64,000 bases of DNA from Solen grandis (Eukaryota; Mollusca; Bivalvia; Adapedonta; Solenidae), in the NCBI GenBank assembly GCA_021229015.1, contig CM037781.1, positions 64,964,839 through 65,028,838 of the forward strand. The letters are read 5' to 3'. The notes below the pieces were generated by a model, which made no database searches, was not told the DNA's origin, and saw nothing but the letters and a program-made list of their open reading frames with translations. Shown piece by piece: positions 14,001 to 22,473 of the stretch (within the stretch, counting starts at the first letter, position 1; every line of letters begins with the position of its first letter). The translations under genes were made by a program, and so were the position numbers.

Positions 14001-15553
14001 CTTATTCTATATTTATCTGATTTTCCCAATGTGGTTTATACAAATATTGCCTTTTCCCGTGTAATTTGACCTACAAATGCAAATTACTAACATTAACGTG
14101 AATTCAATCAATACAAACATGATATTCCAAAAAAAAAGAGGAAAATAAATTTTAAAAAATCCAAAAAAGTAGAAATTAGTGCTACTCGATTTAAGTATTT
14201 TCTCCACATACCTCAGTAAAGTTTCGGAAATGACTTAATCCACTTGGTTTTAGTATCAAGATTTGTCGAGCAGGATAATGAGAAAATTGCGTCCCATTGA
14301 CATTACACGCACTCGATCTGTTCTCGAAAGTAAACGTGTATGTCAAAGGTCTTAATTGAATTCTGAGCATATGTAGAAACTGTTTACTACATTATTTCTT
14401 ATTATTGACTCAGTCACTCTATATAAGTGAATAAAACTATTGCAAACTTGTTTGGATCATGTGCTCATCACACTTTTTTCATTGTACATGTAGTGTAAAA
14501 GTGGCAGACGGTTATTGCACTTCATTTTTAATTAATTTGCAGATGAAAAATTTGTATCAACTTTAGGTAACAATTGCCTCATTTTCATTTCAAGTTTGAC
14601 CATGATTTTAATCACCTGCAATAAAATTATCAGATAATATGATTTCGCAATTCGAGTTCCATTAAAACATATTTTTGTAATTATGAAGCTACTTTAACAA
14701 AACTTTTAACAAGCAAACGACTTGACTTACTTAGTGTTTATTTTGTTTAGAAATCGCTCAGCATATGATATTTTGACTTATTTAGGGAATGACCTGACCT
14801 TATAGACAACAAGTACGTCTATTTGACACTCATTTTACTATAACATGGAACGTGATTGTATATAGAATGTGTACCTTCTTTGTTTTGTAACAAGAACGAT
14901 GATTGTTTTAAATAGAACAAGATGGATGTATTTCCTTGATATGACTGATATATGTGGAAAACCTAATCCGCTCTGCCGTGGATACTTAATTCATATAAAC
15001 AAACCATAATGCTTTATTTAAAGAAAATCAACAACAAAAACTGGGGTGAAATGTGGAGGGTGTTCTGTATTTAACTCTGTTGTCGATAAGGGTTTGATGT
15101 AAATTTGCAGCCTTCTTCAATATCAACAATAAAAAAAGTGTGTCATCCACCAACCTTCCTTAGTGCTACGTTATGCTTAAATATTTTGGAACATATTTTC
15201 CGTATAAAACACTATTTTTAAACAAAAATTGTTTGTCAGTATGGTAAATATTTATGCTAAAAAAAAGTGTCTAATATATTTAATGAAATAGGAATGGATG
15301 ATAGGTTCCTACTTCATGTAAGGGTAAGAGTACCTAGCACTAAGTATAATGGTGGAATTCGATCCAGTTAGTCCGATAGCAGTTGAGCCTTGTTTCACAT
15401 TTAAATTGCAGAGTGGCCATCGTCATTGCTTCCAGCCTACACTATTGTGAACTTGACAGCGGAGCCGGTGATAGAAATGCAGGACAACGTGCCGCTGTTG
15501 AAATTCAGGTGTATCTTCAATAAACTGCCCGACTATTTGTACAACCTCACATG
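730..15553 (+). CDS. partial multi-exon gene for an extracellular VWD-domain protein (VWDE-like)
   Basis: Fourteen candidate exons (listed separately) make a collinear + strand gene of about 700 codons; both the start and the end lie outside what can be recognised. Exon phases agree through the chain except at one junction near 4278. The encoded protein begins here with a Cys-rich EGF/EB-like exon, continues with a Cys-poor region containing GSCGTFYP (like D8C-type modules next to VWD domains), and then a VWD module in exons 9735-13084 with CLCGV, GLCRFSAGEF and SWR-VPPGE landmarks. Proteins of this family (von Willebrand factor D and EGF domain-containing) are secreted or cell-surface glycoproteins. 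The VWD landmarks are seen directly; the name VWDE-like is inference from their order. No catalytic residues are expected. The 3' continuation is obscured by the minisatellite at 15509-16440 and the N gap. Confidence 0.6.
922..1867. mobile_element. MITE-like element with 12-bp terminal inverted repeats
   Basis: GTGTCGCCTGCA at 922-933 and its exact inverse TGCAGGCGACAC at 1856-1867 bound this stretch. Inside are a GTC/GGC-rich simple repeat (about 965-1020) and a 154-bp direct duplication (from about 1000 and about 1154) containing TTGTCCGGAGCATAACTC. The same TGTCCGGAGCAT unit occurs three times at 48.47-48.8 kb. No protein is encoded; the long readings through it are simple-repeat artefacts. 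Confidence 0.6.
1679..1755. repeat. (AT)n-(GT)n compound microsatellite
   Basis: Alternating AT from about 1680 to 1724 passes directly into GT to about 1755. It is preceded by poly-C and poly-A tracts at 1640-1679. Confidence 0.95.
2108..2311 (+). CDS. exon: D8C-like Cys-containing module
   Basis: Acceptor TTCCTAG before 2108 and donor GTAAGC after 2311; 204 nt, phase 1-1. It encodes QECVDPVPPLPNIDS, then EGWHNIGIHG and QGSCGTFYPIFLT. The GW...CGT spacing resembles D8C-type regions that accompany VWD domains in uromodulin/VWDE relatives, but the match is partial, so the domain call is tentative while the exon itself is well supported by phase and splice sites. Confidence 0.7.
2852..3067 (+). 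CDS. exon: extracellular region, unknown fold
   Basis: Acceptor CGTTTCTAG before 2852 and donor GTATGT after 3067; 216 nt, phase 1-1, open throughout. It encodes VEQCAGVSNVCIIEALSDSQ and later GGFYDLTTRLRMCGED and SAAFCLG. Cysteine spacing suggests a disulphide-bonded extracellular segment. No named domain is recognised. Confidence 0.7.
3068..3439. other. intron
   Basis: AT-rich intron with a (GA)n tract near 3385-3402; nothing else seen. Confidence 0.6.
3440..3626 (+). CDS. exon: Tyr/Ser-rich extracellular segment
   Basis: Acceptor TACTTTCAG before 3440 and donor GTACGA after 3626; 187 nt, phase 1 in and phase 2 out. It includes NNYYYYSSPYISSYLNFYTD and LSFECGHYLSSSYQTS. Unusually rich in Tyr and Ser. 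Domain not recognised. Confidence 0.65.
3627..4160. other. intron
   Basis: AT-rich, without a recognisable gene or repeat. Confidence 0.55.
4161..4278 (+). CDS. exon with a one-base problem at its donor site
   Basis: Acceptor GAAAATAG before 4161; entry phase 2 fits the previous exon (joining as Trp). It encodes NGNKFAAYGPFDSASPAYES and ETDLVAAGYTLGFT. The only nearby GT (4279) ends the exon in phase 0, but the next exons need phase 1. The sequence reads ACAGTAACC, so one extra G would give a normal ACAG/GTAACC donor. Either a base is missing from the assembly or the allele is damaged. Confidence 0.6.
4939..4971 (+). CDS. candidate 33-nt micro-exon
   Basis: Flanked by TTCTACAG before 4939 and GTAAAT after 4971. 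Read in phase 1-1 it encodes KYLVTYSTLK and leads in the right phase into the exon at 5161. Small size and the upstream phase problem keep confidence modest. Confidence 0.4.
5161..5249 (+). CDS. exon: extracellular segment
   Basis: Acceptor TTTATTTATAG before 5161 and donor GTAATA after 5249; 89 nt, phase 1 in, phase 0 out. It encodes SMFHGDYQSHSGLAGSQMFS and YEFKTDIYT. The other two frames contain stops, which fixes the phase. Confidence 0.6.
5641..6063 (+). CDS. largest exon: Cys/His-containing extracellular region
   Basis: Acceptor TATGTTGCAG before 5641 and donor GTAGGT after 6063; 423 nt, phase 0-0, 141 codons open throughout. It encodes YDIHIPIAGTSYVHQNHWLT, GCVTPVGDVTTECSLKFDVL, EQSVCQMPANDDKHALCGL and a hydrophilic end with IRTFEHEEHRGGDKLKIRFG. 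It looks like a beta-rich extracellular domain with paired cysteines just before the VWD module. Function is unknown. Confidence 0.75.
6064..7130. other. intron, AT-rich
   Basis: No gene or clear repeat seen. It leads into the LINE remnant that follows. Confidence 0.5.
7130..8757 (+). mobile_element. degenerate non-LTR retrotransposon (LINE) remnant
   Basis: Broken reverse-transcriptase motifs are readable on the + strand: QAGFRRGY near 7240, VANVDFKKAFVDS near 7337-7370 (RT palm motif D-x-x-K-A-F), PMLLSLFINELYEF near 7540-7575, and LLFANDVALISDT near 7640-7670, where the usual F-A-D-D is F-A-N-D. The catalytic loss and several stops show a dead copy. The 3' end is probably at about 8757, where AATAAACTATCACTTACTTACTTA looks like a LINE tail. 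It lies within an intron in sense orientation. Confidence 0.7.
8820..8905 (+). CDS. exon
   Basis: Acceptor TTCATTTTAG before 8820 and donor GTAAGT after 8905; 86 nt, phase 0 in, phase 2 out. It encodes VFVGGSLTMNYEYCSIYSSY. Joins the next exon in phase at a Tyr codon. Confidence 0.65.
8906..9392. other. intron
   Basis: AT-rich, nothing else seen. Confidence 0.55.
9393..9459 (+). CDS. exon
   Basis: Acceptor TCTTTTGCAG before 9393 and donor GTGGGT after 9459; 67 nt, phase 2 in, phase 0 out. It encodes DQVSLDVRGVFTLYRSNLFP, a likely beta-strand segment at the start of the VWD-like region. Confidence 0.65.
9735..9917 (+). CDS. exon: first part of VWD domain
   Basis: Acceptor TGTTTACAG before 9735 and donor GTATAT after 9917; 183 nt, phase 0-0. 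Encodes EHSDSVCLCGVTVRNGNDIL, YRCGGTHLIG and MMMGGYYFQ. The C-x-C-G-V-x-V-R pattern followed by a Cys about 15 residues later matches the first half of VWD domains in VWDE-type proteins. Confidence 0.75.
10985..11021. repeat. (AT)n microsatellite
   Basis: Uninterrupted AT dinucleotides. Confidence 0.95.
11190..12060 (-). mobile_element. Ty3/Gypsy LTR-retrotransposon pol fragment
   Basis: On the minus strand, 12024-11836 encodes the reverse-transcriptase stretch SSKGFWQVLLLERAKEISAF followed by VTPDGL, and 11540-11190 encodes the RT/RNase H junction LAAPNFDKPFKLAVDASDTG. The first is the K-G-F-W-Q-V palm region, the second the D-A-S-D start of RNase H, both characteristic of Gypsy pol. The part between contains stops but still shows a D-H-I-Y-type remnant. 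No LTRs, gag, protease or integrase were found, so this is a dead internal fragment antisense to the host gene. Confidence 0.85.
12179..12369 (+). CDS. exon: central VWD domain
   Basis: Acceptor CTTATTTCAG before 12179 and donor GTGAGT after 12369; 191 nt, phase 0 in, phase 2 out. Encodes LQDGMSFGTYSYYGGDLSVY and SEGLCRFSAGEFRYRNGFLS, ending DGFLNSW. G-L-C-x-F-x-(A/D)-G plus F-x-x-S-W-R is the conserved second half of VWD domains, with the usual G-L-C-G changed to G-L-C-R. Confidence 0.8.
12370..12869. other. intron
   Basis: AT-rich with no recognised feature. Confidence 0.55.
12870..13084 (+). CDS. exon: end of VWD domain and Cys-rich tail
   Basis: Acceptor TGGTCTCAG before 12870 and donor GTAAGG after 13084; 215 nt, phase 2 in, phase 1 out. 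Encodes VPPGEILQDP (VWD domains of this class continue SWR-V-x-x-G-E-S-L), then EAYYMCGCPTSQDN and LQCTLENQCTMDHQG. Four cysteines suggest a following small disulphide module. Confidence 0.75.
13085..15411. other. long intron
   Basis: Contains the SINE-like repeat at 13285-13560. The rest is AT-rich without a recognised gene. Confidence 0.5.
13285..13560 (+). mobile_element. tRNA-derived SINE
   Basis: GACTCAGTGGTTA (A-box-like) near 13300 and GAGTTCGAATC (B box) near 13350 have polymerase III promoter spacing. A non-tRNA body follows. It lacks a foldable acceptor stem, so it is not a tRNA gene. Confidence 0.6.
15412..15553 (+). CDS. last recognised exon of the VWD-protein gene
   Basis: Acceptor AAATTGCAG before 15412 and donor GTGAGT after 15553; 142 nt, phase 1 in, phase 2 out. 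Encodes WPSSLLPAYTIVNLTAEPVI and KFRCIFNKLPDYLYNLTW. Its last 45 nt and donor are the founder unit of the tandem array that follows directly. The next exon of the gene was not identified with confidence. Confidence 0.7.
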
Positions 15554-16440
15554 GTGAGTGACTCCTTGTACAGGTGTATCTTCAATAAACTGCCCGACTA
15601 TCTGTACAATCTCACAAGGTGAGTGACTCCTTGTACAGGTGTATCTTCAATAAACTGCCCGACTATTTGTACAATCTCATATGGTGAGTGACTTCTTATT
15701 AAGTTGAATCTTCAGTTAACTGCTAGACTATTTGTACAATCCCACATGGTGAGTGACTCCTTGTTAAGGTTTATATTCAGGTGTACAGGTGTATCTTCAA
15801 TAAACTTCCCGACTATCTGTACAATCTCATATGGTGAGTGACTCCTTGTACAGGTGTATCTTCAATAAACTGCCCGACTATTTGTTCATTCTCATATGGT
15901 GCGTGACTCCTTGTACAGGTGTATCTTCAATAAACTGCCCGACTATTTGTTCATTCTCATATGGTGAGTGACTCCTTGTACAGGTGTATCTTCAATAAAC
16001 TGCCCGACTATTTGTTCATTCTCATATGGTGCGTGACTCCTTGTACAGGTGTATCTTCAATAAACTGCCCGACTATTTGTACAATCTCATATGGTGAGTG
16101 ACTCCTTGTACAGGTGTGTCTTCAATAAACTGCCCGACTATCTATACGATCTAACATGGTGAGTGAATCCTTGAACAGGTGTATCTTCAATAAACTGCCC
16201 GACTATTTGTACAATCTCACATGGTGAGTGACTCCTCCTTGTTAAGGTTTATCTTCAATAAACTGTCCTACTATCTGTACAATCTCACATGGTGAGTAAC
16301 TCCTTGTACAGGTGTGTCTTCAATAAACTGCCCGACTATCTGTACGATCTCACATGGTGAGTGAATCCTTGTACAGGTGTATCTTCAATAAACTGCCCGA
16401 CTATTTGTACAATCTCATATGGTGAGTGACTCCTTCCAGT
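15509..16440 (+). repeat. 65-bp minisatellite made from an exon-intron junction
   Basis: About 14 tandem copies. Each unit has the last 45 nt of the preceding exon (GTGTATCTTCAATAAACTGC and so on, ending ACATG or ATATG), the donor GTGAGTGACT, and CCTTGTACAG, which looks like an acceptor. Copies diverge by a few bases; two units near 15700-15790 are irregular. Each unit is a 45-nt pseudo-exon with a 20-nt pseudo-intron; 65 is not a multiple of three. Confidence 0.9.
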
Positions 16441-16990
16441 GTCTCTTCTACTCGTAGATTTCTGTATTTATCTTATATAGTTTTAGGGGTAATCATATTT
16501 TAGTTCCTCGTTTAGTAACATTAGTATGGCAGTTTCCATGCTTCTGTAATAAAAAAAATATAGAATTATCAATCAGTCTCCATTATGGAGATACTGGAAA
16601 CATTAGCGCTACAGTCAACAGCAAGAAACTAGGGATTTGTTTTCATAGAAAACTTATGTCTTCCCCAACCTCCTTCCCCTCACACATACATATACAATAA
16701 GGCACACAGTGATATATGCAAAAAGTTTAAGGGCTGACTATATTGTTAAAGCTCCGTACAGAGTTATGGACCTTGTGTGTTTTTACACTTACTCTCATCA
16801 AAAAAAGGATGAAATTGAACAAAATAAAGTAACTCCAAATATATTATGTTCAGAGTAACGGTTCGGCACTGCACTTCTCCTCCATGTGATTTATCTATCT
16901 ATGAAGTTTCAAGTTATATGTCTTATACTGCGCGAGAAATGCTCTTGACAAAAGGTTAGTGTGAAATTTAACAAGGTCAATAACTCCAAA
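16441..16990. other. intergenic or intronic stretch
   Basis: AT-rich; near 16850-16990 it contains a module (GTAACTCCAAAT, GAAGTTTCAAGTTATATG) that recurs near 46150, so the right part is a dispersed repeat. No gene seen. Confidence 0.5.
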
Positions 16991-17090
16991 NNNNNNNNNN
17001 NNNNNNNNNNNNNNNNNNNNNNNNNNNNNNNNNNNNNNNNNNNNNNNNNNNNNNNNNNNNNNNNNNNNNNNNNNNNNNNNNNNNNNNNNN
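16991..17090. other. 100-N assembly gap
   Basis: Exactly 100 Ns, a conventional scaffold gap of unknown true size, lying inside repeats. Confidence 0.99.
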
Positions 17091-18090
17091 TAATGTCGAA
17101 ATCATTGCCCTAAAATGAAAATTAAGAAGTATGCTTATGACGTCACTTGACGTCATATGACGTCACGACTCAAAATATATGTAGAAATTCTGCAGACTGC
17201 AATCTGTGTAAGTTTCAACTTTCTATTTCATCCTGAAGCTCTTTAATCCTAAAATGAAATTTTCGGTCCTATGTTCGAATCTTATTTCAGCCACAGACCT
17301 TCGGTCTTTCGGAATTTCGGTTAGCTGACAGGATATGCACACCTTAGTTTCAAGATGTACCATCTGTGAAAACTTGAAGAAATTCTGACCATAAATGACG
17401 GCTGTAGAGCGCGAACACCATTTTTCACTATTTTTAGCTGTGACGTCACCTGACGTCATATGAAGATGAAAATTAGTGCATTCAAAAGGGCCAAAGTCAC
17501 TCTGATCACTGTTAAAATTTCATGCTGCTGGCTTATTGGCAACCTGTTTTAATTTGAACCTCAAAAGGTGAAAAAAAAAAAATAACTAGACTCCTTTTGT
17601 TCTGGACAAAAGAAAGGGCTTTCTTCACTGCAAACATGTCAAACCTGATCAAACTTATTTACTTTTCTAAAATACACCATCTTCAAAAATTGAAGAAAAT
17701 CCGTCCCGAATTGACAGCTGTAGAGTGCAAACATAAATAAATAGCAAAGGAAATCTGTGATGTCATATAACATAATTTAAATTTTAAAGTCATTGCATTC
17801 AAAAGGGATTATGTGACTTTGTTTTCAGTTATAATTTCATAATGCTAATTTTTCCAGAACCACCTTTAAGATAACTACAATAATACTCAATCTTCGTGTT
17901 CTGCAAGGGAATGAAGTATCACTAGCCCTCTTAACATGCTAAAAAGGTATACAAGATTCCTTTTCTACGAAATATTCATTTCTCATATCTTCATTGAAGT
18001 TTCTTGTTCAATTGAAGGGGTCACAGAGCATTAAAATAAATTACTGTATCACATTTTATCTTAATGTAACATAAATAAAATTTAGAATAA
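17091..18090 (-). repeat. copy of a TGACGTCA-rich repeat family
   Basis: Contains repeated TGACGTCAT motifs and GCTGTAGAGCGCGAACAC. The stretch at about 17478-17571 (GGGCCAAAGTCACTCTGATC and onward) is nearly identical to 21018-21110. Other copies lie at 20640-21235 and 28700-29165. Confidence 0.7.
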
Positions 18091-20300
18091 TATGTGGGAT
18101 CAACTGCAGAAGCACAAGGAAAAATGTTGTCTTTTTTTTCTTCAGAAATTCTTATTTTTATGCAACTATGATGTCCGATTTTAAAAACCCAGATACCGTT
18201 AGAAAGGTCTTCTGAATTCAAACATGTACTTACTTTATGTTTAAACCTATCTGTTTTTTGCGATATATAAATTTATTCCTCCCCCCAAAAAGGCAAAACT
18301 CGGCAAAAAGATATTCATGTCAACTACTACAATTCGACAAATAACTTCATAATTAATAAAACGATCGTTAAGATATGCATAGCATTAGAACCGCATTGAA
18401 TCATGATGAAAATATTGTTCTTTATGATATTTTCAACAAGAGGGCCAAGGTGGCCCTAAAGACTCTTACCTGAGAAAAACTGCCTTCCTTACCTGTACAA
18501 GTTACTAAATTATAGCAGTTGTACTGAAGACATAATCCATCAGATTATTTATAATTCCACAAACTAAAGGGAGCCTGTTGGCTTAAAACACACAAATTTA
18601 AACATCAAAAGGGGCATAACTCTTGACCTAATTTGCAGATGTCAGCCATTATCGAACGTGGCAGAAAAATTATGACTATAAACATTGTTCTAAAGTTTGA
18701 AGATGATTGCTTAAGAAATGAAGATGCTAGAGTGCAAACAAACTGAAAATTGGCATATTTTAATATCAAAAGGGGCATAACTCCTGACCTTAGAAGTTAA
18801 TATCAGCCATAATCGAAGTTGGCCGTGCGATCATGGTAATAAACATTGTCATAAAGTTTGAAGATGATTGCTTAAGAAATGAAGATGCTAGAGTGCAAAG
18901 TGTCAATGACAATGTGAAATCTAGCTTTTTTCAATAAGGGGCATAACTCCTGACCTAATAGGCCGATATCAACCATAATCGAACTTGGCCAAGATTTTAT
19001 GGTTATAAACATTTTCATAAAGTTTGAAGATGATTGCTTAAGAAATGAAGATGCTAGAGTGCAAACTAATTGTGGACGATGGACGGACGGCGGATTGACG
19101 GACGGACGGACAACGGACAGTCATCGATTCTTATAGCTCATCTTGAGCACATGTGCTCAGGTGAGCTAAGAATTAATAATTTCTTAGAAAAAAGCAACCA
19201 AGTGATTAGGACTAACAGCAGAAGTGCATGAAAGAACGGTATAAATTAATGTTTATTTCTCATCTAACTTCCTTATATGATGTCCAATTTAAAAAAAAGA
19301 AAGGCCTTTATATTTCCAACATTTCACGTGTTTCATGTTTCAACTTTTCTGTTACGTGTTCTGAGATATAGAAAGTTATTTTTAAAGGAAACGGCAAAAA
19401 ATCGGCAAAATGATGTTCATGTCTATTATTGCCCTTCGACAAATAACTTTATAATTAATGGTCCGATCATTAAAATCTGCATACCATTAGAACCGCATTG
19501 CATCACGCTAATAATACTGTTCTTTATATTATTTTCAAAAATTAAAAGTTTCTTAGAAAAAAAGGAATCAAATGATAGGGACTAACTGCAGAAATGCATG
19601 AAAGAACGATTTAAATTAATTCTTATTTCTCATCTAACTTCTTATAGGATGTCCTATGTCCAATTTTAAAACGCTAGGTACCATGAGAAGGCCTTTAAAT
19701 TTCCAACATTTCACGTGTTTCATGATTCAACTTTTCTATTTCGGGTTTTGAGATAAAGAAAGTTATTTTTCAAGAAAACGGCAAAAATCGGCTAAAAGAT
19801 GTTCATGTCTATTATTGCCTTTTGACAAATAACTTTATAATTTATGGCCCGATCATTAAAATCTGCATATCATTAGAACCGCATTACATCATGCAAAAAA
19901 AATTGTTCATTGTTATTTAAAAAAAAAAAAATTAGTTTCTTCGAAAAAAGCAATCAAGTGATCGGGACTTACTGCGGGAGTGCATGAAAGTACGGTTTTA
20001 CTGAATTCTTATTTTTCATGTAACTTCCTTATATTACGTCTAATTTTAAAAAGCTAGGTACCGTTAGAAAGGTCTTTTCATATCCTACAATTCCCTTGCT
20101 TCATAATTGTATGTATCTTTAAACACTTTGCAGATACGGGCGGTTAAACCTTGAGCATACGGCAAAAATCGGGATAAATATGTTCATATCGTTTGTTTTT
20201 CCCTATAACTTAATGAATATTAGGTCAATCTTTAAAATTTAAACACCAAAAGAACGGCCAGGCATTGATCTACAAATTATTATATACTCTTATTAACAAA
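18090..20300. repeat. ~370-bp tandem array, about four units
   Basis: Landmarks recur at a regular period: CATTAGAACCGCATTG at about 18386, 19484 and 19873, and GTGCATGAAAG at about 19226, 19593 and 19980. The apparent gap between the first two units is explained by the 734-bp insertion at 18437-19170. Units are 80-90% alike by eye. Confidence 0.75.
18437..19170 (+). mobile_element. 734-bp non-autonomous element with internal ~165-bp tandem units
   Basis: Starts CAAGAGGGCCAAGGTGGCCC, ends CTCAGGTGAGCTAAG, and interrupts the first unit of the 370-bp array, so sister units give the empty site. Inside are three ~165-bp repeats (GGGGCATAACTC at 18610, 18772, 18939) and a GGACGGAC tail. Its ends recur at 32.8-34.4 and 30.4-32.4 kb. 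No protein is encoded. Confidence 0.75.
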
Positions 20301-21235
20301 AATCAATAATTATCGAGATATAAGTAGTTAAGTGAGCCTAGGGTTGCAACACTTTTGTTTTTCTGCAATAACTCAACTGATTCAACCCCGATCTTCAAAA
20401 ACTATATATCATCTGAAAGGCCTTTCAAAGCACTACAAATTATACGCATAGTGTCTCATAAAATATTTTTCGTTTTTGAGATATTTAAGGCCGAAGAAAA
20501 CACCGATAACTGAAATATGACCTTGACCTTTGTGATTTTCCGGAAACGGATATCACCATGTTCGACGGGACACTAAGTTGCACATTAAATGAAGGTTACA
20601 TGTAAATCGCTCATAAAATAAAGCCTGCAGGGCCTATAAACGGGGTTTTTCAAATGCAAAATTGTTTATGACGTTCTGACGTTAAATGACGTCATACGAC
20701 GTCAGTTGTCATGGAAGACAAAGAAGATCCCAAGACACATATGCTGTCCAATTGTCATGCTTCTAGCTCATCAGGAGCCTTTGTAATACGAAATTATGTT
20801 TTTATGACCAAAGTTCGAATCTCGATTTTGACATAAAATCTCGAACTTTTTGAATTTTGAAAAGTTCAGTTATTATGCACATCTACATCCTAATTTACAC
20901 TTTCTGTGAAAATATTAGGCCATATGGACTAATACTGACGGCTGCAGAGCGCGAACCAAATTTGGTAGTATTTTTCAACTGTGACGTCACATGACTTCAT
21001 ATGAAGATGAAAATTAGTGCCTTCAAAAGGGCCAAAGTCACTCTGATCACTGTTAAAATTTCATGCTGCTGGCTTATTGGCAACCTGTTTTAATTTGAAC
21101 CTCAAAAGGAGGACAAATAATAATAATAATAATAAGAAGAAAAAACATTACAAAAACAATAGGTCTTTCTGCTAGAGGCAGAAAGCCCTAATAATAAAAA
21201 ACATTACAAAAACAATAGGTCTTTCTGCTAGAGGC
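20300..21235 (-). repeat. TGACGTCA repeat copy ending in a hairpin terminus
   Basis: Contains a CTTGACCTTTGTGATTTTCC module also present near 44.5 kb (inverted) and 63.2 kb, then the 21018-21110 block shared with 17.5 kb. The right end reads CTTTCTGCTAGAGGCAGAAAG (8-bp stem) at about 21168-21188, with a partial duplicate ending about 21235, where the viral block begins. Confidence 0.7.
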
Positions 21236-21861
21236 ATCGGTTTTTCCTCTTTCTTTTCAGTCACTGTACTCGTTGTTTTCTCAGCCATGTGTGGTCTGGA
21301 GGGTTTGAGTGCTTTTTTATGTGACACTTGAAAGCGATGTAATACTTCTCCAAATTGTTGTGCTTTTTCTGACTCAGACAATTGATTGTCGTCAAGAACT
21401 TGATTCATTTCTTTCTGTAATGATGAAGTCTGACTCACTTGAGGGGATGGGGGTAACCGAGGTCGTTGTTTCTTCTTCCATCGATTCATCTCTTCCAACA
21501 ACCGAACTAGAACATAGGCCATCTTTTTCGTATTTTCTGAATGATTTCCCCAGCAAGAGGTATAATTGTTTTGGCTAAAAGTGGTGCAAGTGCCAACAGG
21601 GGTAAAAACCACCTTTCTGGTTGAGAATGATTTTCTTTTTTCGAACTGATACTTTCTTGGTCGCTAACTGTCGGAGCTGTTGTCTCTTAGAATGCAATCG
21701 ACGCTTCTGAGCCTCTGACAGTGGTACATTGCCTTTTAAAATGTTGTGACAAATTCTTTTGGTGCTTCTTGAATAATCTTCTTTCGAAATTTGGGCGAGG
21801 CTTCTGTCAAAGCAAGCAACATTTTGCCATGTTTGCGAACGAGTGGTTGTTTGAGCTTCAT
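21172..21861 (-). pseudogene. broken small virion-associated protein (LKGNVPLS family) with downstream reading
   Basis: From an ATG at 21861 the minus strand encodes a Lys-rich start, MKLKQPLVRKHGKML. After a frame change near 21740 another frame shows NILKGNVPLS, LRQLATKKVSVRKKK and NQKGGFY, a signature I recognise from small basic proteins in Polinton/adintovirus-like elements; their exact role (possibly a minor virion or DNA-binding component) is uncertain. A third open frame, 21612-21172, encodes a charged C-terminal portion (LLEEMNRWKKKQRPRLPPSP) that runs into the flanking repeat, so its last residues are not viral. At least two frame changes make this a pseudogene or an indel-rich assembly. 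Downstream of the basic core-like gene on the same strand. Confidence 0.6.
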
Positions 21862-21894
21862 GATGACAAATGATGATGAAATGTTTGGTCTCTT

Positions 21895-22020
21895 TTATTT
21901 ATACCACTGTTGAAGGGCTTGTAAAGCGATATTGCCAACACTACTCAGTGGTCCTGAATTTCTCATCGCAGTAACGGCATTAGGTAAAGGGGAATGGAGA
22001 CTTGGGATTGGTGAAAATCT

Positions 22021-22052
<32 letters not shown>

Positions 22053-22473
22053 GCCCACTTGAAGAATTGGAAAGGTCAAACAATTGTCGTCGAACTGTAG
22101 GGTTTGGAGAAACCTTCATTGATCCTTGTGGTGTAGCCAACCCAGACCTCATCGAACTTCCATTAGAACGGGGAGTAGATGAGGTCAGTGGAGAGAATTG
22201 GGCCACAAGTGGTGATGCTTTAGATGTTGTCACTGGTGTAACATTACGTCGAATCAGTATGGGGGACACTTTTGGTGTTCCAGTTGATACAGAGCGTTTT
22301 CTTCTTACAGTGACAAATCGATCATGTGGCAATGTCTGCTTCTTCCTTGTTTGTTTCCTTACTGGTGACTTGCGTTTGGTTGGCTGTTTTCGTGGTTGTT
22401 GTCGTGACCGTTTCCTGGCTGGTGACTTTCGTTTGGGTGGTTGTTTTCTTGCTACTGGACCAAATTTTCTCAC
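21895..22473 (-). CDS. very basic Ser/Arg/Pro-rich virion-core-like protein
   Basis: 192 codons read from a GTG at 22473; no ATG is nearby, and the frame upstream encodes a short hydrophobic stretch (GFLGGTIILTLL) before a stop, so the true start is unclear or shifted. The N-terminal 50 residues are extremely Lys/Arg-rich with repeated KRKSPARK and KRKSPVRK blocks; a Ser/Thr/Pro middle follows, then a run of ten serines near residue 143, encoded by (ATC)n on the + strand. The composition resembles DNA-condensing core proteins of adenovirus-like viruses; this is inference from composition and position next to PolB. The + strand reading across it, with an Asp run, is its shadow. Confidence 0.6.

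Noticed and set aside
15574..16440. Fourteen tandem mini-exons of the VWD-protein gene
   Set aside because: Intervening pieces of 20 nt are too short to be spliced and the unit is not a multiple of three; called as a minisatellite, with the possible splicing effect kept as a finding.
18590..19080. CRISPR-like array of ~165-bp repeats
   Set aside because: Whole units repeat without short-repeat/spacer alternation, in a eukaryotic transposable element.
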